From the NCBI GenBank assembly GCA_021784375.1, contig JAJXSV010000159.1:1-5738 (forward strand): DNA of 5,738 nucleotides, given 5' to 3'. Under the pieces are notes generated by a model. It was not told where the DNA came from and did no database searches. It worked only from the letters and a program-made list of their open reading frames with translations. Within the stretch, counting starts at the first letter, position 1. The number at the start of each line of letters is the position of its first letter. The position numbers and the translations under genes are program-made. Shown one piece after another: positions 1-5,738 of the stretch. This stretch comes from Actinomycetes bacterium (lineage in GTDB: Bacteria > Actinomycetota > Actinomycetes > S36-B12 > UBA5976).

Positions 1-1389
1 GTCGTGATGTCCGCACGCTTCCGCGCGGGCGCCCCGGGCTTCCAGTTCGCCCAGAGCTACTCCTGGATCCCGCAGTTCGGGGTCCGGTACGCGGTCGGCG
101 TCGACGGCATCGCGCTGGTGCTGATCCTGATGTCGACGATCCTGGTGCCCATCACGCTGCTGGCGGGCTGGCACGAGATGGAAGGCGGACAAGCCACCAT
201 CAAGGGCTACATCGTCCTAACCCTGGTGCTGGAGTCGATGATGGTGGGCGTCTTCGCCGCCACCGACGTCTTCCTCTTCTACGTGTTCTTCGAGGCCATC
301 CTCATCCCCATGTACTTCCTCATCGGTCGCTACGGTGGCCCGAAGCGCCAGTACGCGTCGATCAAGTTCCTCGTCTACTCGCTGCTCGGCGGCCTGCTCA
401 TGCTGGCCTCGCTCATCGGTCTCTGGGTGCAGGCCAAGCAGCAGCTAGGACACGGCACCTTCGACTGGGCCACGCTGTCCACGCTGAAGTTCGATGGCAG
501 CACCGAGAAGTGGCTGTTCGCCGGCTTCTTCGTGGCCTTCGCCGTCAAGGCGCCACTCGTGCCCGTGCACACCTGGCTGCCCGACGCGGCCGCCGAGGCC
601 ACCCCGGGGTCGGCCACGCTTATGGTGGGTGTGCTGGACAAGATCGGCACCTTCGGCATGCTGCGCTACCTGCTGGTTCTGTTCCCTGCTGCATCGCTGT
701 GGGCCACGCCCGCCATCATCGTGCTGTCGCTCATCAGCATCATCTACGGTGCGCTGCTTGCAATCGGCCAGTCGGACATCAAGCGCCTGATCGCCTACAC
801 CTCCATCTCGCACTTCGGTTTCATCACGCTGGGAATCTTCGCCTTCACCTCGCAGGGCCAGTCGGGTGCCACCCTCTACATGGTGAATCACGGCTTCTCG
901 ACAGCAGCGCTCTTCCTGGTGGCGGGCTTCCTCATCAGCCGCCGCGGCTCACGCTTCATCGAGGACTTCGGCGGCGTCAACAAGGTGGCACCGCTAATGG
1001 CAGGCACCTTCCTGCTGGCAGGCCTGTCCTCGCTGGCGCTGCCCGGCATGTCCTCCTTCGTCAGCGAGTTCCTGGTGCTGCAGGGCACCTTCACCCGCTA
1101 TCCCTCGGAGGCCGTCATCGCCACCACCGGCATCATCTTGGCCGCGCTCTACATCCTGCTCATGTACCAACGCACCATGACCGGCATGCCCAGCGATGAG
1201 GTGACATCGACAGTCACCGAGCTGAACAAGCGGGAACTGGTGGCCATCGCCCCCGTGATCGCCGTGATCATCGCGCTGGGCTTCGTGCCGCAGACCTTGC
1301 TCAACATCATCAACCCCACGGTCAACAAGACCATGCAGGTGGTGGCCGTCGCGGACCCCAAGCCCGCGGTTGAAGGGACGAACTCCTGA
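1..1389 (+). CDS. nuoM: NADH-quinone oxidoreductase subunit M (NuoM), 5' partial
   Basis: This is an antiporter-like, proton-pumping subunit in the membrane arm of respiratory complex I. The reading frame is open from base 1, and the gene starts before the window. Aligned from memory with E. coli NuoM, about 50 N-terminal residues, including the first membrane segment, are missing, so the GTG and ATG near base 4 are internal codons rather than the start. Counting from the codon at base 4, the key charged residues are all present: Glu97 in FFEAILIPMY (TM5 Glu, E144 in E. coli), Lys182 in VKAPLVPVHTWLPDA (K234), Lys213 in LDKIGTFGMLRY (K265) and Glu355 in FVSEFLVL (E407). QSDIKRLIAYTSISHFGF and GATLYMVNHG are further proton_antipo_M family motifs. 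The C-terminal tail (NPTVNKTMQ, DPKPAVEG) and the DAAAEATPGSA segment resemble actinobacterial NuoM. The stop TGA shares its last base with the nuoN ATG, which suggests translational coupling. Identity is very secure. Confidence 0.97.
   Translation, partial: VVMSARFRAGAPGFQFAQSYSWIPQFGVRYAVGVDGIALVLILMSTILVPITLLAGWHEMEGGQATIKGYIVLTLVLESMMVGVFAATDVFLFYVFFEAILIPMYFLIGRYGGPKRQYASIKFLVYSLLGGLLMLASLIGLWVQAKQQLGHGTFDWATLSTLKFDGSTEKWLFAGFFVAFAVKAPLVPVHTWLPDAAAEATPGSATLMVGVLDKIGTFGMLRYLLVLFPAASLWATPAIIVLSLISIIYGALLAIGQSDIKRLIAYTSISHFGFITLGIFAFTSQGQSGATLYMVNHGFSTAALFLVAGFLISRRGSRFIEDFGGVNKVAPLMAGTFLLAGLSSLALPGMSSFVSEFLVLQGTFTRYPSEAVIATTGIILAALYILLMYQRTMTGMPSDEVTSTVTELNKRELVAIAPVIAVIIALGFVPQTLLNIINPTVNKTMQVVAVADPKPAVEGTNS
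1373..1378 (+). promoter_or_regulatory. Shine-Dalgarno of nuoN inside the nuoM 3' end
   Basis: The purine run AAGGGA ends 10 bases before the nuoN ATG at 1389. The spacing is a little long, but the TGATG stop/start overlap means ribosomes finishing nuoM can re-initiate here. It supports the chosen nuoN start. It is read from sequence only. Confidence 0.5.
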
Positions 1390-2945
1390 TGCTTGCGACG
1401 ACTCTGAATCCGTTCACGACGCCGACCTTCGACTACACGAAGTTGGCGCCGATGCTCATCGTCTTCAGCGGGGCGGTCATCGGCGTGCTGGTTGAGGCCT
1501 TTGTGAAGCGTGAAGCCCGACGCAGCGTGCAGCTCGTCGTCACACTGCTCAGCATCGCCATCGCCTTCGGGGCCGTGCTCAACAACTACACCGCAGGACG
1601 CAGCGGCATTGAGGCCATGGGCGCCTTCGCTGTTGATGGCGCGTCCACCATGCTGCAGGGCATCATCCTGGTGATCGCCCTGCTCGGTGCCCTGCTCTTC
1701 GCCGAGAAGCATGCCGATCCCGCGGGCGATGCCTTCGCGCCGCGCGCCTCCGCGCTGCCCGGCAGCGATGACGAGGTGGCCTTCACCGGTGCGGGCTGGC
1801 TGCAGACCGAGGTCTGGCCGCTGTTCCTCTTCGCCGTCGGTGGCATGCTGCTGTTCCCGGCCGCCAACGATCTGCTCACCATGTTCGTGGCGCTGGAGGT
1901 GCTGTCGCTGCCGCTGTACCTGATGGCTGGCATGGCGCGTCGTCGTCGCCTGCTTTCGCAGGAGGCGGCGCTCAAGTACTTCATCCTGGGCTCCTTCTCC
2001 TCGGCCTTCTTCCTGTACGGCTCTGCGCTGATGTACGGCTACGCGGGCTCCACCAACTTCGGTGACATCGCGAATTCACTGGCCAGGCTCACCGGCAATC
2101 AGGGCATGTTCATGCTCGGTGCCCTCTTCGTAGCCATCGGCCTGCTCTTCAAGGTCGGTGTCGCGCCCTTCCATCAGTGGAGCCCCGACGTCTACCAGGG
2201 AGCGCCGACAGCGCTCACCGCCTTCATGGCCGCGGCCACCAAGATCGCCGCCTTCGGCGCCCTGCTGCGCGTCATGTATGTCGCACTCGGTGGTGCCCGT
2301 TGGGACTGGCAGCCGGCCGTGTGGCTGCTCGCCATCGTCTCCATGCTGGTCGGCACCATCGTCGGCGTCTCACAGAGTGACATCAAGCGCATGCTCGCGT
2401 TTTCCTCCGTCGCGCATGCCGGCTTCCTGCTGCTCGCCATTGCGGCGGCCAGCAAGGACGGGCTCAGCAGTTCGCTTTTCTACCTCGCCACCTACGGCCT
2501 CACCACCGTTGGCGCCTTCGCGGTGGTCTCGCTGGTGCGTGACTCCACCGGTGAAGCCACGCACCTGGGCGCCTGGGCGGGACTGGGCAAGAAGTCGCCA
2601 CTCACCGCGGGCATCTTCGCCATGTTCCTGTTGGCGCTTGCGGGCATTCCGCTCACCAGCGGCTTCGTCGGAAAGTTCGCCATCTTCTCCGCGGCTGCCG
2701 CGAGTGACGCCACACCGCTGGTCATCGTCGCCGTGTTCGCATCGGCGATCGCTGCCTTCTTCTACATGCGCGTCATTGTGCTCATGTTCTTCACGGAGGC
2801 CAGTGAGGCCACGGCCAGTGTCGTGATCCCCAGCTACTACACCAAGACCGTGGTCGGCGTCACCGCGGTGCTCACCGTGCTTCTCGGCGTGCTCCCGCAG
2901 CCGCTGCTCAGCCTGGCAGCCGACGCTGCCAACTTCCTCCGTTAA
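1389..2945 (+). CDS. nuoN: NADH-quinone oxidoreductase subunit N (NuoN)
   Basis: This 518-residue protein is the second antiporter-like subunit in the window and, in the usual nuoA-N order, the last gene of the complex I operon. It lies in the cytoplasmic membrane and takes part in proton translocation driven by quinone reduction. About 14 hydrophobic segments can be marked, at roughly 20-39, 47-66, 87-105, 143-159, 161-181, 196-218, 239-257, 272-298, 310-327, 335-353, 361-383, 406-424, 443-465 and 486-505. The pumping residues are conserved: Glu170 in ALEVLSLPLY (E133 in E. coli), Lys255 in LLFKVGVAPFHQW (K217), Lys285 in AATKIAAFG (K247) and Lys429 in GFVGKFAIF (K395). QSDIKRMLAFSSVAHAGF is the family signature. 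A polar loop at about 104-140, rich in Asp, Ala and Pro, is absent from E. coli NuoN but, as I recall, is usual in actinobacteria such as mycobacteria. The ATG start overlaps the nuoM stop by one base. Confidence 0.97.
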   Translation: MLATTLNPFTTPTFDYTKLAPMLIVFSGAVIGVLVEAFVKREARRSVQLVVTLLSIAIAFGAVLNNYTAGRSGIEAMGAFAVDGASTMLQGIILVIALLGALLFAEKHADPAGDAFAPRASALPGSDDEVAFTGAGWLQTEVWPLFLFAVGGMLLFPAANDLLTMFVALEVLSLPLYLMAGMARRRRLLSQEAALKYFILGSFSSAFFLYGSALMYGYAGSTNFGDIANSLARLTGNQGMFMLGALFVAIGLLFKVGVAPFHQWSPDVYQGAPTALTAFMAAATKIAAFGALLRVMYVALGGARWDWQPAVWLLAIVSMLVGTIVGVSQSDIKRMLAFSSVAHAGFLLLAIAAASKDGLSSSLFYLATYGLTTVGAFAVVSLVRDSTGEATHLGAWAGLGKKSPLTAGIFAMFLLALAGIPLTSGFVGKFAIFSAAAASDATPLVIVAVFASAIAAFFYMRVIVLMFFTEASEATASVVIPSYYTKTVVGVTAVLTVLLGVLPQPLLSLAADAANFLR

Positions 2946-2949
2946 GGCG
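2944..2949 (+). promoter_or_regulatory. Shine-Dalgarno supporting a GTG start
   Basis: AAGGCG overlaps the nuoN stop codon TAA and sits 8 bases before the GTG at 2958. The next in-frame ATG (3006) would remove the conserved N-terminal GLDAVDPALAE segment, so the GTG is preferred. The match to the anti-Shine-Dalgarno is moderate. Confidence 0.45.
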
Positions 2950-2957
2950 CGGATTCC

Positions 2958-4004
2958 GTGAGCAGATTCGGATTGGATGCCGTGGATCCGGCGCTCGCGG
3001 AAACCATGCTGGCGCGACTTGAGGATGTCGAGAACTCACTGCGTGCGGTGGCCAAGGCCGATGACCCTTTCATCGACGAGGCCGCGTCGCACCTGCTGTA
3101 CGCGGGCGGCAAGCGCTTCCGGCCCATGCTCACGCTGCTTTCATCGCAGCTGGGCAATGGCATCAGCGACGACATCATCCGCGCGGCCGTGGCGGTGGAA
3201 CTCGTGCACCTGGCCTCGTTGTACCACGACGATGTGATGGATGAGGCACCGCGCCGACGGGGTGCCGACTCAGCCAACAAGCGTTGGAACAACACCATCG
3301 CCATCCTCACCGGCGACTTCCTTTTCGCACGCTCCTCCGAGGTACTCGCGGATCTGGGCCCGGAAGCGGTGCGCATTCAGGCCCAGACCTTCGCACGTCT
3401 GGTCGAAGGACAGATCCACGAGACGGTCGGACCTTCCGACGGGGAGGACGCGGTTTCGCATCATCTCAAGGTGCTCGCGGACAAGACGGGCGTGCTCATC
3501 GCCACCTCCTGTCGCTATGGAGCCATGTTCTCCGGCTGCAGTGACGAAGTGGTGGACGCGCTGCGCACCTACGGAGAGGCCATCGGCGTGGCCTTCCAGA
3601 TCGCCGACGACATCCTCGATATCGCCTCGCCGGCCGAGGTCTCGGGCAAGACGCCGGGAACCGATCTGCGGGAAGGCGTCATGACGCTGCCCATGCTGCT
3701 GGTGCGCGCTGCCAACCTCGAATCCGATGCCCACTTGTGCTCGCTGCTCGGTCGCCCACTCGAGGATGAAGCGGAGCACGCGGAGGCGCTGGCCCTGTTG
3801 CGCGAGAACATGGCCATGGATCACGCTCGCGCCACTGCCCGGCAGTGGGCAACCGCCGCCGCCGAGGCGCTGGCACCTGTGCGCGCGGCGCTGGCAGCCG
3901 ACATGCTCTCGGTCAGCGAGGATTCACCGGAGTTGCTGCGCAAGCAAGCCGCACTCACGGCACTGTTGCTGTTGTGCGACGACGTCGTCGATCGCGTCGC
4001 CTGA
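2958..4004 (+). CDS. Long-chain polyprenyl diphosphate synthase (menaquinone tail)
   Basis: This 348-residue trans-isoprenyl diphosphate synthase (IspB/HepT/GrcC-like) extends an allylic diphosphate with isopentenyl diphosphate in the cytoplasm. GGKRFRP at 50-56 binds diphosphate. The first aspartate-rich motif is DDVMD at 91-95, preceded by LVHLASLYH. KTG is at 176-178. The second aspartate-rich motif is DDILD at 217-221, in FQIADDILD, followed by GKTPGTDLREG (230-240) and TLPMLL. The fifth residue before the first motif is Ala86 and the fourth is Ser87. These small residues are typical of enzymes making long products (C35 or more), whereas short-chain synthases have aromatic residues there. 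Exact chain length cannot be read from the sequence. The gene starts with GTG 12 bases after nuoN and is probably cotranscribed with the nuo operon. In actinobacteria, which use menaquinone, such a product would most naturally be the quinone side chain; that role is inferred. No catalytic residue is missing. Confidence 0.93.
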   Translation: MSRFGLDAVDPALAETMLARLEDVENSLRAVAKADDPFIDEAASHLLYAGGKRFRPMLTLLSSQLGNGISDDIIRAAVAVELVHLASLYHDDVMDEAPRRRGADSANKRWNNTIAILTGDFLFARSSEVLADLGPEAVRIQAQTFARLVEGQIHETVGPSDGEDAVSHHLKVLADKTGVLIATSCRYGAMFSGCSDEVVDALRTYGEAIGVAFQIADDILDIASPAEVSGKTPGTDLREGVMTLPMLLVRAANLESDAHLCSLLGRPLEDEAEHAEALALLRENMAMDHARATARQWATAAAEALAPVRAALAADMLSVSEDSPELLRKQAALTALLLLCDDVVDRVA

Positions 4005-4023
4005 TCCGGCTTCGAGTTCAGGC
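3999..4023. terminator. Possible bidirectional terminator between convergent genes
   Basis: The perfect 6-base inverted repeat GCCTGA (3999-4004) / TCAGGC (4018-4023) has a 13-base loop. It fills the 20-base gap between the synthase and rarD stop codons, and its left arm contains the synthase stop TGA. Neither side has a T-tract, so it is not a classical intrinsic terminator. The position is suggestive, but a 6-bp stem is weak evidence in GC-rich DNA. Confidence 0.25.
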
Positions 4024-4024
4024 C

Positions 4025-4933
4025 CTAGATGGGCTCGGGCACCTCGCGTTGGCCGCGTGAATGGCGCACCATGTCCACCGCGAAGATGATGAGGCCCAAC
4101 CACAGCCAGACGAATCCCCCCCACTTCAATCCGGACATGGCCTCATGGAAGACGAAGACCCCGATGAGGAACTGCATGACCGGCGTGATGAACTGCAGCA
4201 AGCCCAGGGTGCTGAGTGGGATGCGCACGGCAGCAGCGCCGAAACCGAGGAGCGGGATGGCCGTCACCGGGCCGGCAGTGAGCATGGTGAGCGAGTGGCC
4301 CAGGCCCGCGTGCAGGAACTGTGCCTGGTTGGCGAACTGCAGCCACAGCACGTAGATGATCGCGAAGGGCAGGGCGGTGGCGGTCTCGATGGTGAGTGAG
4401 GCCATGGCCTCCACATCGGCCAACTTCTTGACCAGGCCGTAGGAACCGAAACTGCCGGCCAGCGCCAGCCCCACCCACGGTATGGCATGGGCGTCGAGGG
4501 CCAGCATGATGATGGCGGTAGCCGCGATGGCCAGCGCCACCCATTGGGCATGACGTAGTCGCTCGCCGAAGGCGATGATGCCGAGGGCCACGCTCACCAG
4601 TGGGTTCATGAAGTAGCCGAGGGCCGCGTCCACCACGTGGTTGTTCTGCACGGCCCAGATGTACAGACCCCAGTTGACCGTCACCAGCAGCGCCGCCAGT
4701 GCGAGCAGGCGGCGCGTGCGCGGCGAGCGCAGGGCCGCACGCACAGGGCCCCAAAGTGAGAAGGCGGCGTTGGCAAGGGCCATGAAGACGAAGGACCAGA
4801 GGATGCGATGGGCCAGCACCTCGTACGCACCGGCCGGTGAGAGGAGCGGGAAGTAGAGGGGGAAGAATCCCCAACTCCCATATGCGGCAAGGCCGAAGAT
4901 GAGGCCGCGGGTTTCCTCTGACCGTGCACGCAT
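4025..4933 (-). CDS. rarD: RarD-type EamA/DMT-family transporter
   Basis: This 302-residue polytopic inner-membrane protein belongs to the drug/metabolite transporter superfamily, RarD branch. Two EamA repeats with about ten hydrophobic segments are visible. RarD-like stretches are LAAYGSWGFFPLYF (15-28), EVLAHRILWSFVF (38-50), NWGLYIWAVQNNHVVDAALG (87-106), then YFMNPLVSVALG, FGERLRHAQW, LTAGPVTAIPLLGFGAAA (218-235) and VRIPLSTLGLLQFITP (236-251). E. coli RarD is 296 residues, so the length fits. E. coli rarD is linked by name to chloramphenicol sensitivity, but the physiological substrate of the family is not established and I assign none. The frame stays open up to a TTG at 4960. I chose the ATG at 4933 because a -10-like TACGCT lies 6 bases before it and the protein then starts at the normal RarD position. 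It is transcribed alone and converges on the synthase gene. Nothing links it functionally to its neighbours. Confidence 0.9.
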   Translation of the reverse strand: MRARSEETRGLIFGLAAYGSWGFFPLYFPLLSPAGAYEVLAHRILWSFVFMALANAAFSLWGPVRAALRSPRTRRLLALAALLVTVNWGLYIWAVQNNHVVDAALGYFMNPLVSVALGIIAFGERLRHAQWVALAIAATAIIMLALDAHAIPWVGLALAGSFGSYGLVKKLADVEAMASLTIETATALPFAIIYVLWLQFANQAQFLHAGLGHSLTMLTAGPVTAIPLLGFGAAAVRIPLSTLGLLQFITPVMQFLIGVFVFHEAMSGLKWGGFVWLWLGLIIFAVDMVRHSRGQREVPEPI

Positions 4934-4939
4934 TCCGGC

Positions 4940-4945
4940 AGCGTA
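4940..4945 (-). promoter_or_regulatory. -10 box of rarD, leaderless-type
   Basis: On the - strand TACGCT fits the actinobacterial TANNNT -10 consensus. It is followed by six bases (GCCGGA) and then the ATG. Transcription would begin at or next to the A of the start codon, giving a leaderless mRNA. No clear -35 hexamer lies 16-18 bases upstream and there is no good Shine-Dalgarno. The placement argues against the upstream TTG start. Confidence 0.5.
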
Positions 4946-5030
4946 GCCTCGCCGCTGCAACGCGGTTGACGTGCAGGGGGATGATGAGACGACTGGGCGC
5001 CTTCGTCGCCAACGTGCTCCTCATGGCGCT

Positions 5031-5059
5031 CGGCGCCGGCCCCCGCCCATCCGGCGCTG
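5031..5059 (-). terminator. GC-rich hairpin downstream of the TlpA-like gene
   Basis: The perfect 7-base inverted repeat GCGCCGG (5033-5039) / CCGGCGC (5051-5057) extends to 9 pairs with one G-U, around an 11-base loop. On the - strand it begins 8 bases after the stop codon of the TlpA-like gene. There is no T-tract, so it could only be a tail-less terminator or an mRNA 3'-end stabiliser. The position is the main support. Confidence 0.4.
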
Positions 5060-5067
5060 CACCGCCG

Positions 5068-5616
5068 TCAGCGACGTAGACGGGCGAGTGCCCGCCGCAA
5101 CTGGCCCACGGTCAGCGGTCCGGACTTCCAGGCCGCCACACGGCGGGTGTCGTCGAGAATGATGGTCGTGGGCAAGGTGGAATTGGGGATTCCCGTGAGC
5201 CCTTTGAGGATATGTGCGGTGCCGTCGGGCAACTGTCGGTACTGGCTGGGGTACTGCTTGATGAAGGCACGCGCGGCCGCCAACTCATCCATGGTGTTGA
5301 TGCCGAGGAAATTCACGTCCGGATGCTCCGCGAAGGCCGCCTGCAATTCCGGCCATTCGTCGACGCAGGGCTGGCACCAGGAGGCCCAGAAATTCACCAC
5401 GGTGTAGCGCGCGCCCAGCGTGCTGGTATTCCAGGCGTAGCCATCGAGGTCGGTGCCGCTCCACGCGGGGAACAATGCGCGCTGCTCGGGCGCGATGATG
5501 GTGAATTCGGACTTGGCGGCGGCTTCTGCGGCCGCGCTCAATGGGGACGCGGGCGTGGCGGCATCCGCGCAGCCCCCGATCAGAAGTGCGGCGAGGACCA
5601 CACCGACCATTCGCAT
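5068..5616 (-). CDS. TlpA/ResA-like thioredoxin-fold lipoprotein
   Basis: This 182-residue protein is predicted to be exported and lipid-anchored on the outer face of the membrane. The N-terminus has basic Arg2, a hydrophobic core, then the lipobox IGGC with Cys16 as the likely lipidated residue. An Ala/Ser-rich linker (about 17-36) follows. The TlpA/AhpC-Redoxin domain spans about 45-182. Its features are VVNFWASWCQPC with the redox pair Cys81 and Cys84, a helix starting DEWPELQAAF, the strand VNFLGIN (101-107) and the cis-proline Pro149 in LPTTIILDD. Relatives (ResA, TlpA, CcmG) reduce disulfides outside the cytoplasm, often in apocytochrome c for haem attachment, or act in metallochaperone or oxidative stress pathways. 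No cytochrome c maturation gene is visible here, so the client is unknown. I chose the ATG at 5616 over that at 5610 because it adds the positive n-region. The gene diverges from the + strand gene at 5659 and probably ends at the hairpin 5031-5059, apart from rarD. Confidence 0.88.
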   Translation of the reverse strand: MRMVGVVLAALLIGGCADAATPASPLSAAAEAAAKSEFTIIAPEQRALFPAWSGTDLDGYAWNTSTLGARYTVVNFWASWCQPCVDEWPELQAAFAEHPDVNFLGINTMDELAAARAFIKQYPSQYRQLPDGTAHILKGLTGIPNSTLPTTIILDDTRRVAAWKSGPLTVGQLRRALARLRR

Positions 5617-5622
5617 GTGGGA

Positions 5623-5628
5623 ATGATG
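5623..5628 (-). promoter_or_regulatory. Possible -10 box of the TlpA-like gene
   Basis: On the - strand CATCAT matches TATAAT at four of six positions and ends six bases before the ATG at 5616. This is leaderless geometry again. No Shine-Dalgarno is visible in the 42-base divergent gap and no -35 is evident. It is weaker than the rarD and + strand candidates. Confidence 0.3.
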
Positions 5629-5647
5629 GCAGGGGTCGCCGCCGGTC

Positions 5648-5653
5648 CATAAT
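5648..5653 (+). promoter_or_regulatory. -10 box of the gene at 5659, leaderless-type
   Basis: CATAAT matches TATAAT at five of six positions and ends five bases (CGGCT) before the ATG at 5659, which would place the transcript start on the start codon. There is no Shine-Dalgarno in the short space upstream. The -35 region (about 5624-5630) does not resemble TTGACA. Confidence 0.5.
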
Positions 5654-5658
5654 CGGCT

Positions 5659-5738
5659 ATGCGCCTGTTTCGCGTCACCGCGCCCGCCCTGCTCGCCTTC
5701 GCCGTCGCGCTGGTTGCCAGCGGTGTGCTCTCGGTTCG
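5659..5738 (+). CDS. Unidentified exported or membrane protein, 3' partial
   Basis: Only the first 26 codons are in the window. The product begins MRLFRVTAPALL and continues with an Ala/Val/Leu-rich hydrophobic run to about residue 25. Two arginines near the start followed by this core look like a signal peptide or first transmembrane helix. No lipobox cysteine is seen before the sequence ends. The start is supported by the -10-like CATAAT just upstream and by divergence from the TlpA-like gene with 42 bases between. No family can be assigned. A functional link with the thioredoxin-like lipoprotein is possible, since divergent pairs are often co-regulated, but that is only inference. Confidence 0.6.
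   Translation, partial: MRLFRVTAPALLAFAVALVASGVLSV

Noticed and set aside
510..1199. A 229-codon + strand frame inside nuoM
   Set aside because: It is Arg/His-rich with no hydrophobic segments and no motif. The frame open from base 1 carries all the NuoM pumping residues.
1149..1712. A 187-codon antisense open frame across the nuoM-nuoN junction
   Set aside because: Both sense frames are well-supported complex I subunits. The antisense product looks like a composition artefact.
3270..3824. A 184-codon antisense open frame within the polyprenyl synthase gene
   Set aside because: The sense frame carries both aspartate-rich catalytic motifs. The antisense frame has biased composition and no recognisable domain.
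4116..4122. A run of seven C (seven G on the rarD strand) as a possible frameshift site
   Set aside because: The rarD frame is intact across it and the protein matches the family on both sides, so no frameshift or programmed slippage is indicated.
4966..4971. TTGACG as a -35 element for a + strand promoter
   Set aside because: No -10-like hexamer lies 16-18 bases downstream and no credible + strand gene follows.
4143..5024. A 293-codon open frame on the - strand overlapping rarD in another frame
   Set aside because: It is rich in Arg, Pro, Gly and His and has no family motif, while the overlapping rarD frame has clear conserved motifs. It is a shadow frame of GC-rich coding DNA.
4971..5162. 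A 63-codon + strand frame starting with GTG at 4971
   Set aside because: The Arg/Pro-rich product is mostly antisense to the 3' end of the TlpA-like gene, with no recognisable motif.

Overview
This GC-rich, almost fully coding window most likely comes from an actinobacterium (Actinomycetota). The case rests on the NuoM and NuoN sequences, which have actinobacterial-type features: a DAAAEATPGSA segment in NuoM, and in NuoN an extra polar loop and the ARRRRLLSQEAALKYF segment. A long-chain polyprenyl diphosphate synthase directly after nuoN, and starts that look leaderless, fit the same group. I cannot name the genus or species from the sequence alone.

Positions 1-4004 (+ strand) are the 3' end of a complex I (nuo) operon. 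nuoM is cut at its 5' end by the window edge, and nuoN overlaps it by one base. Twelve bases after nuoN comes a trans-polyprenyl diphosphate synthase gene. NuoM and NuoN are two of the antiporter-like, proton-pumping membrane subunits of NADH:quinone oxidoreductase. The synthase probably makes the isoprenoid tail of menaquinone, the quinone that complex I reduces. The unit therefore couples the enzyme with the supply of its substrate.

Positions 4005-5067 hold a rarD-type EamA-family transporter gene on the - strand, which converges on the synthase gene with only 20 bases between the stop codons. A gap of 134 bases separates its start from the next gene. That gap holds the likely rarD -10 box, a GC-rich hairpin just after the stop of the upstream gene, and one very doubtful 32-codon ORF.

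Positions 5068-5738 hold a TlpA/ResA-like thioredoxin-fold lipoprotein gene on the - strand. Diverging from it, 42 bases away, is the first 80 bases of a + strand gene whose product starts with a signal-peptide-like or membrane segment. That gene cannot be identified here.

The rarD start and the divergent + strand gene each have a -10-like hexamer 5-6 bases before the ATG and no convincing Shine-Dalgarno. This is the arrangement expected for leaderless mRNAs. The lipoprotein gene shows a weaker version of it. By contrast, nuoN and the synthase, which are internal to the operon, have Shine-Dalgarno-like purine runs. I see no mobile element, CRISPR array, RNA gene or sign of horizontal transfer, and no clearly novel system. 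The main points for follow-up are regulatory architecture and the unidentified gene at the right edge.
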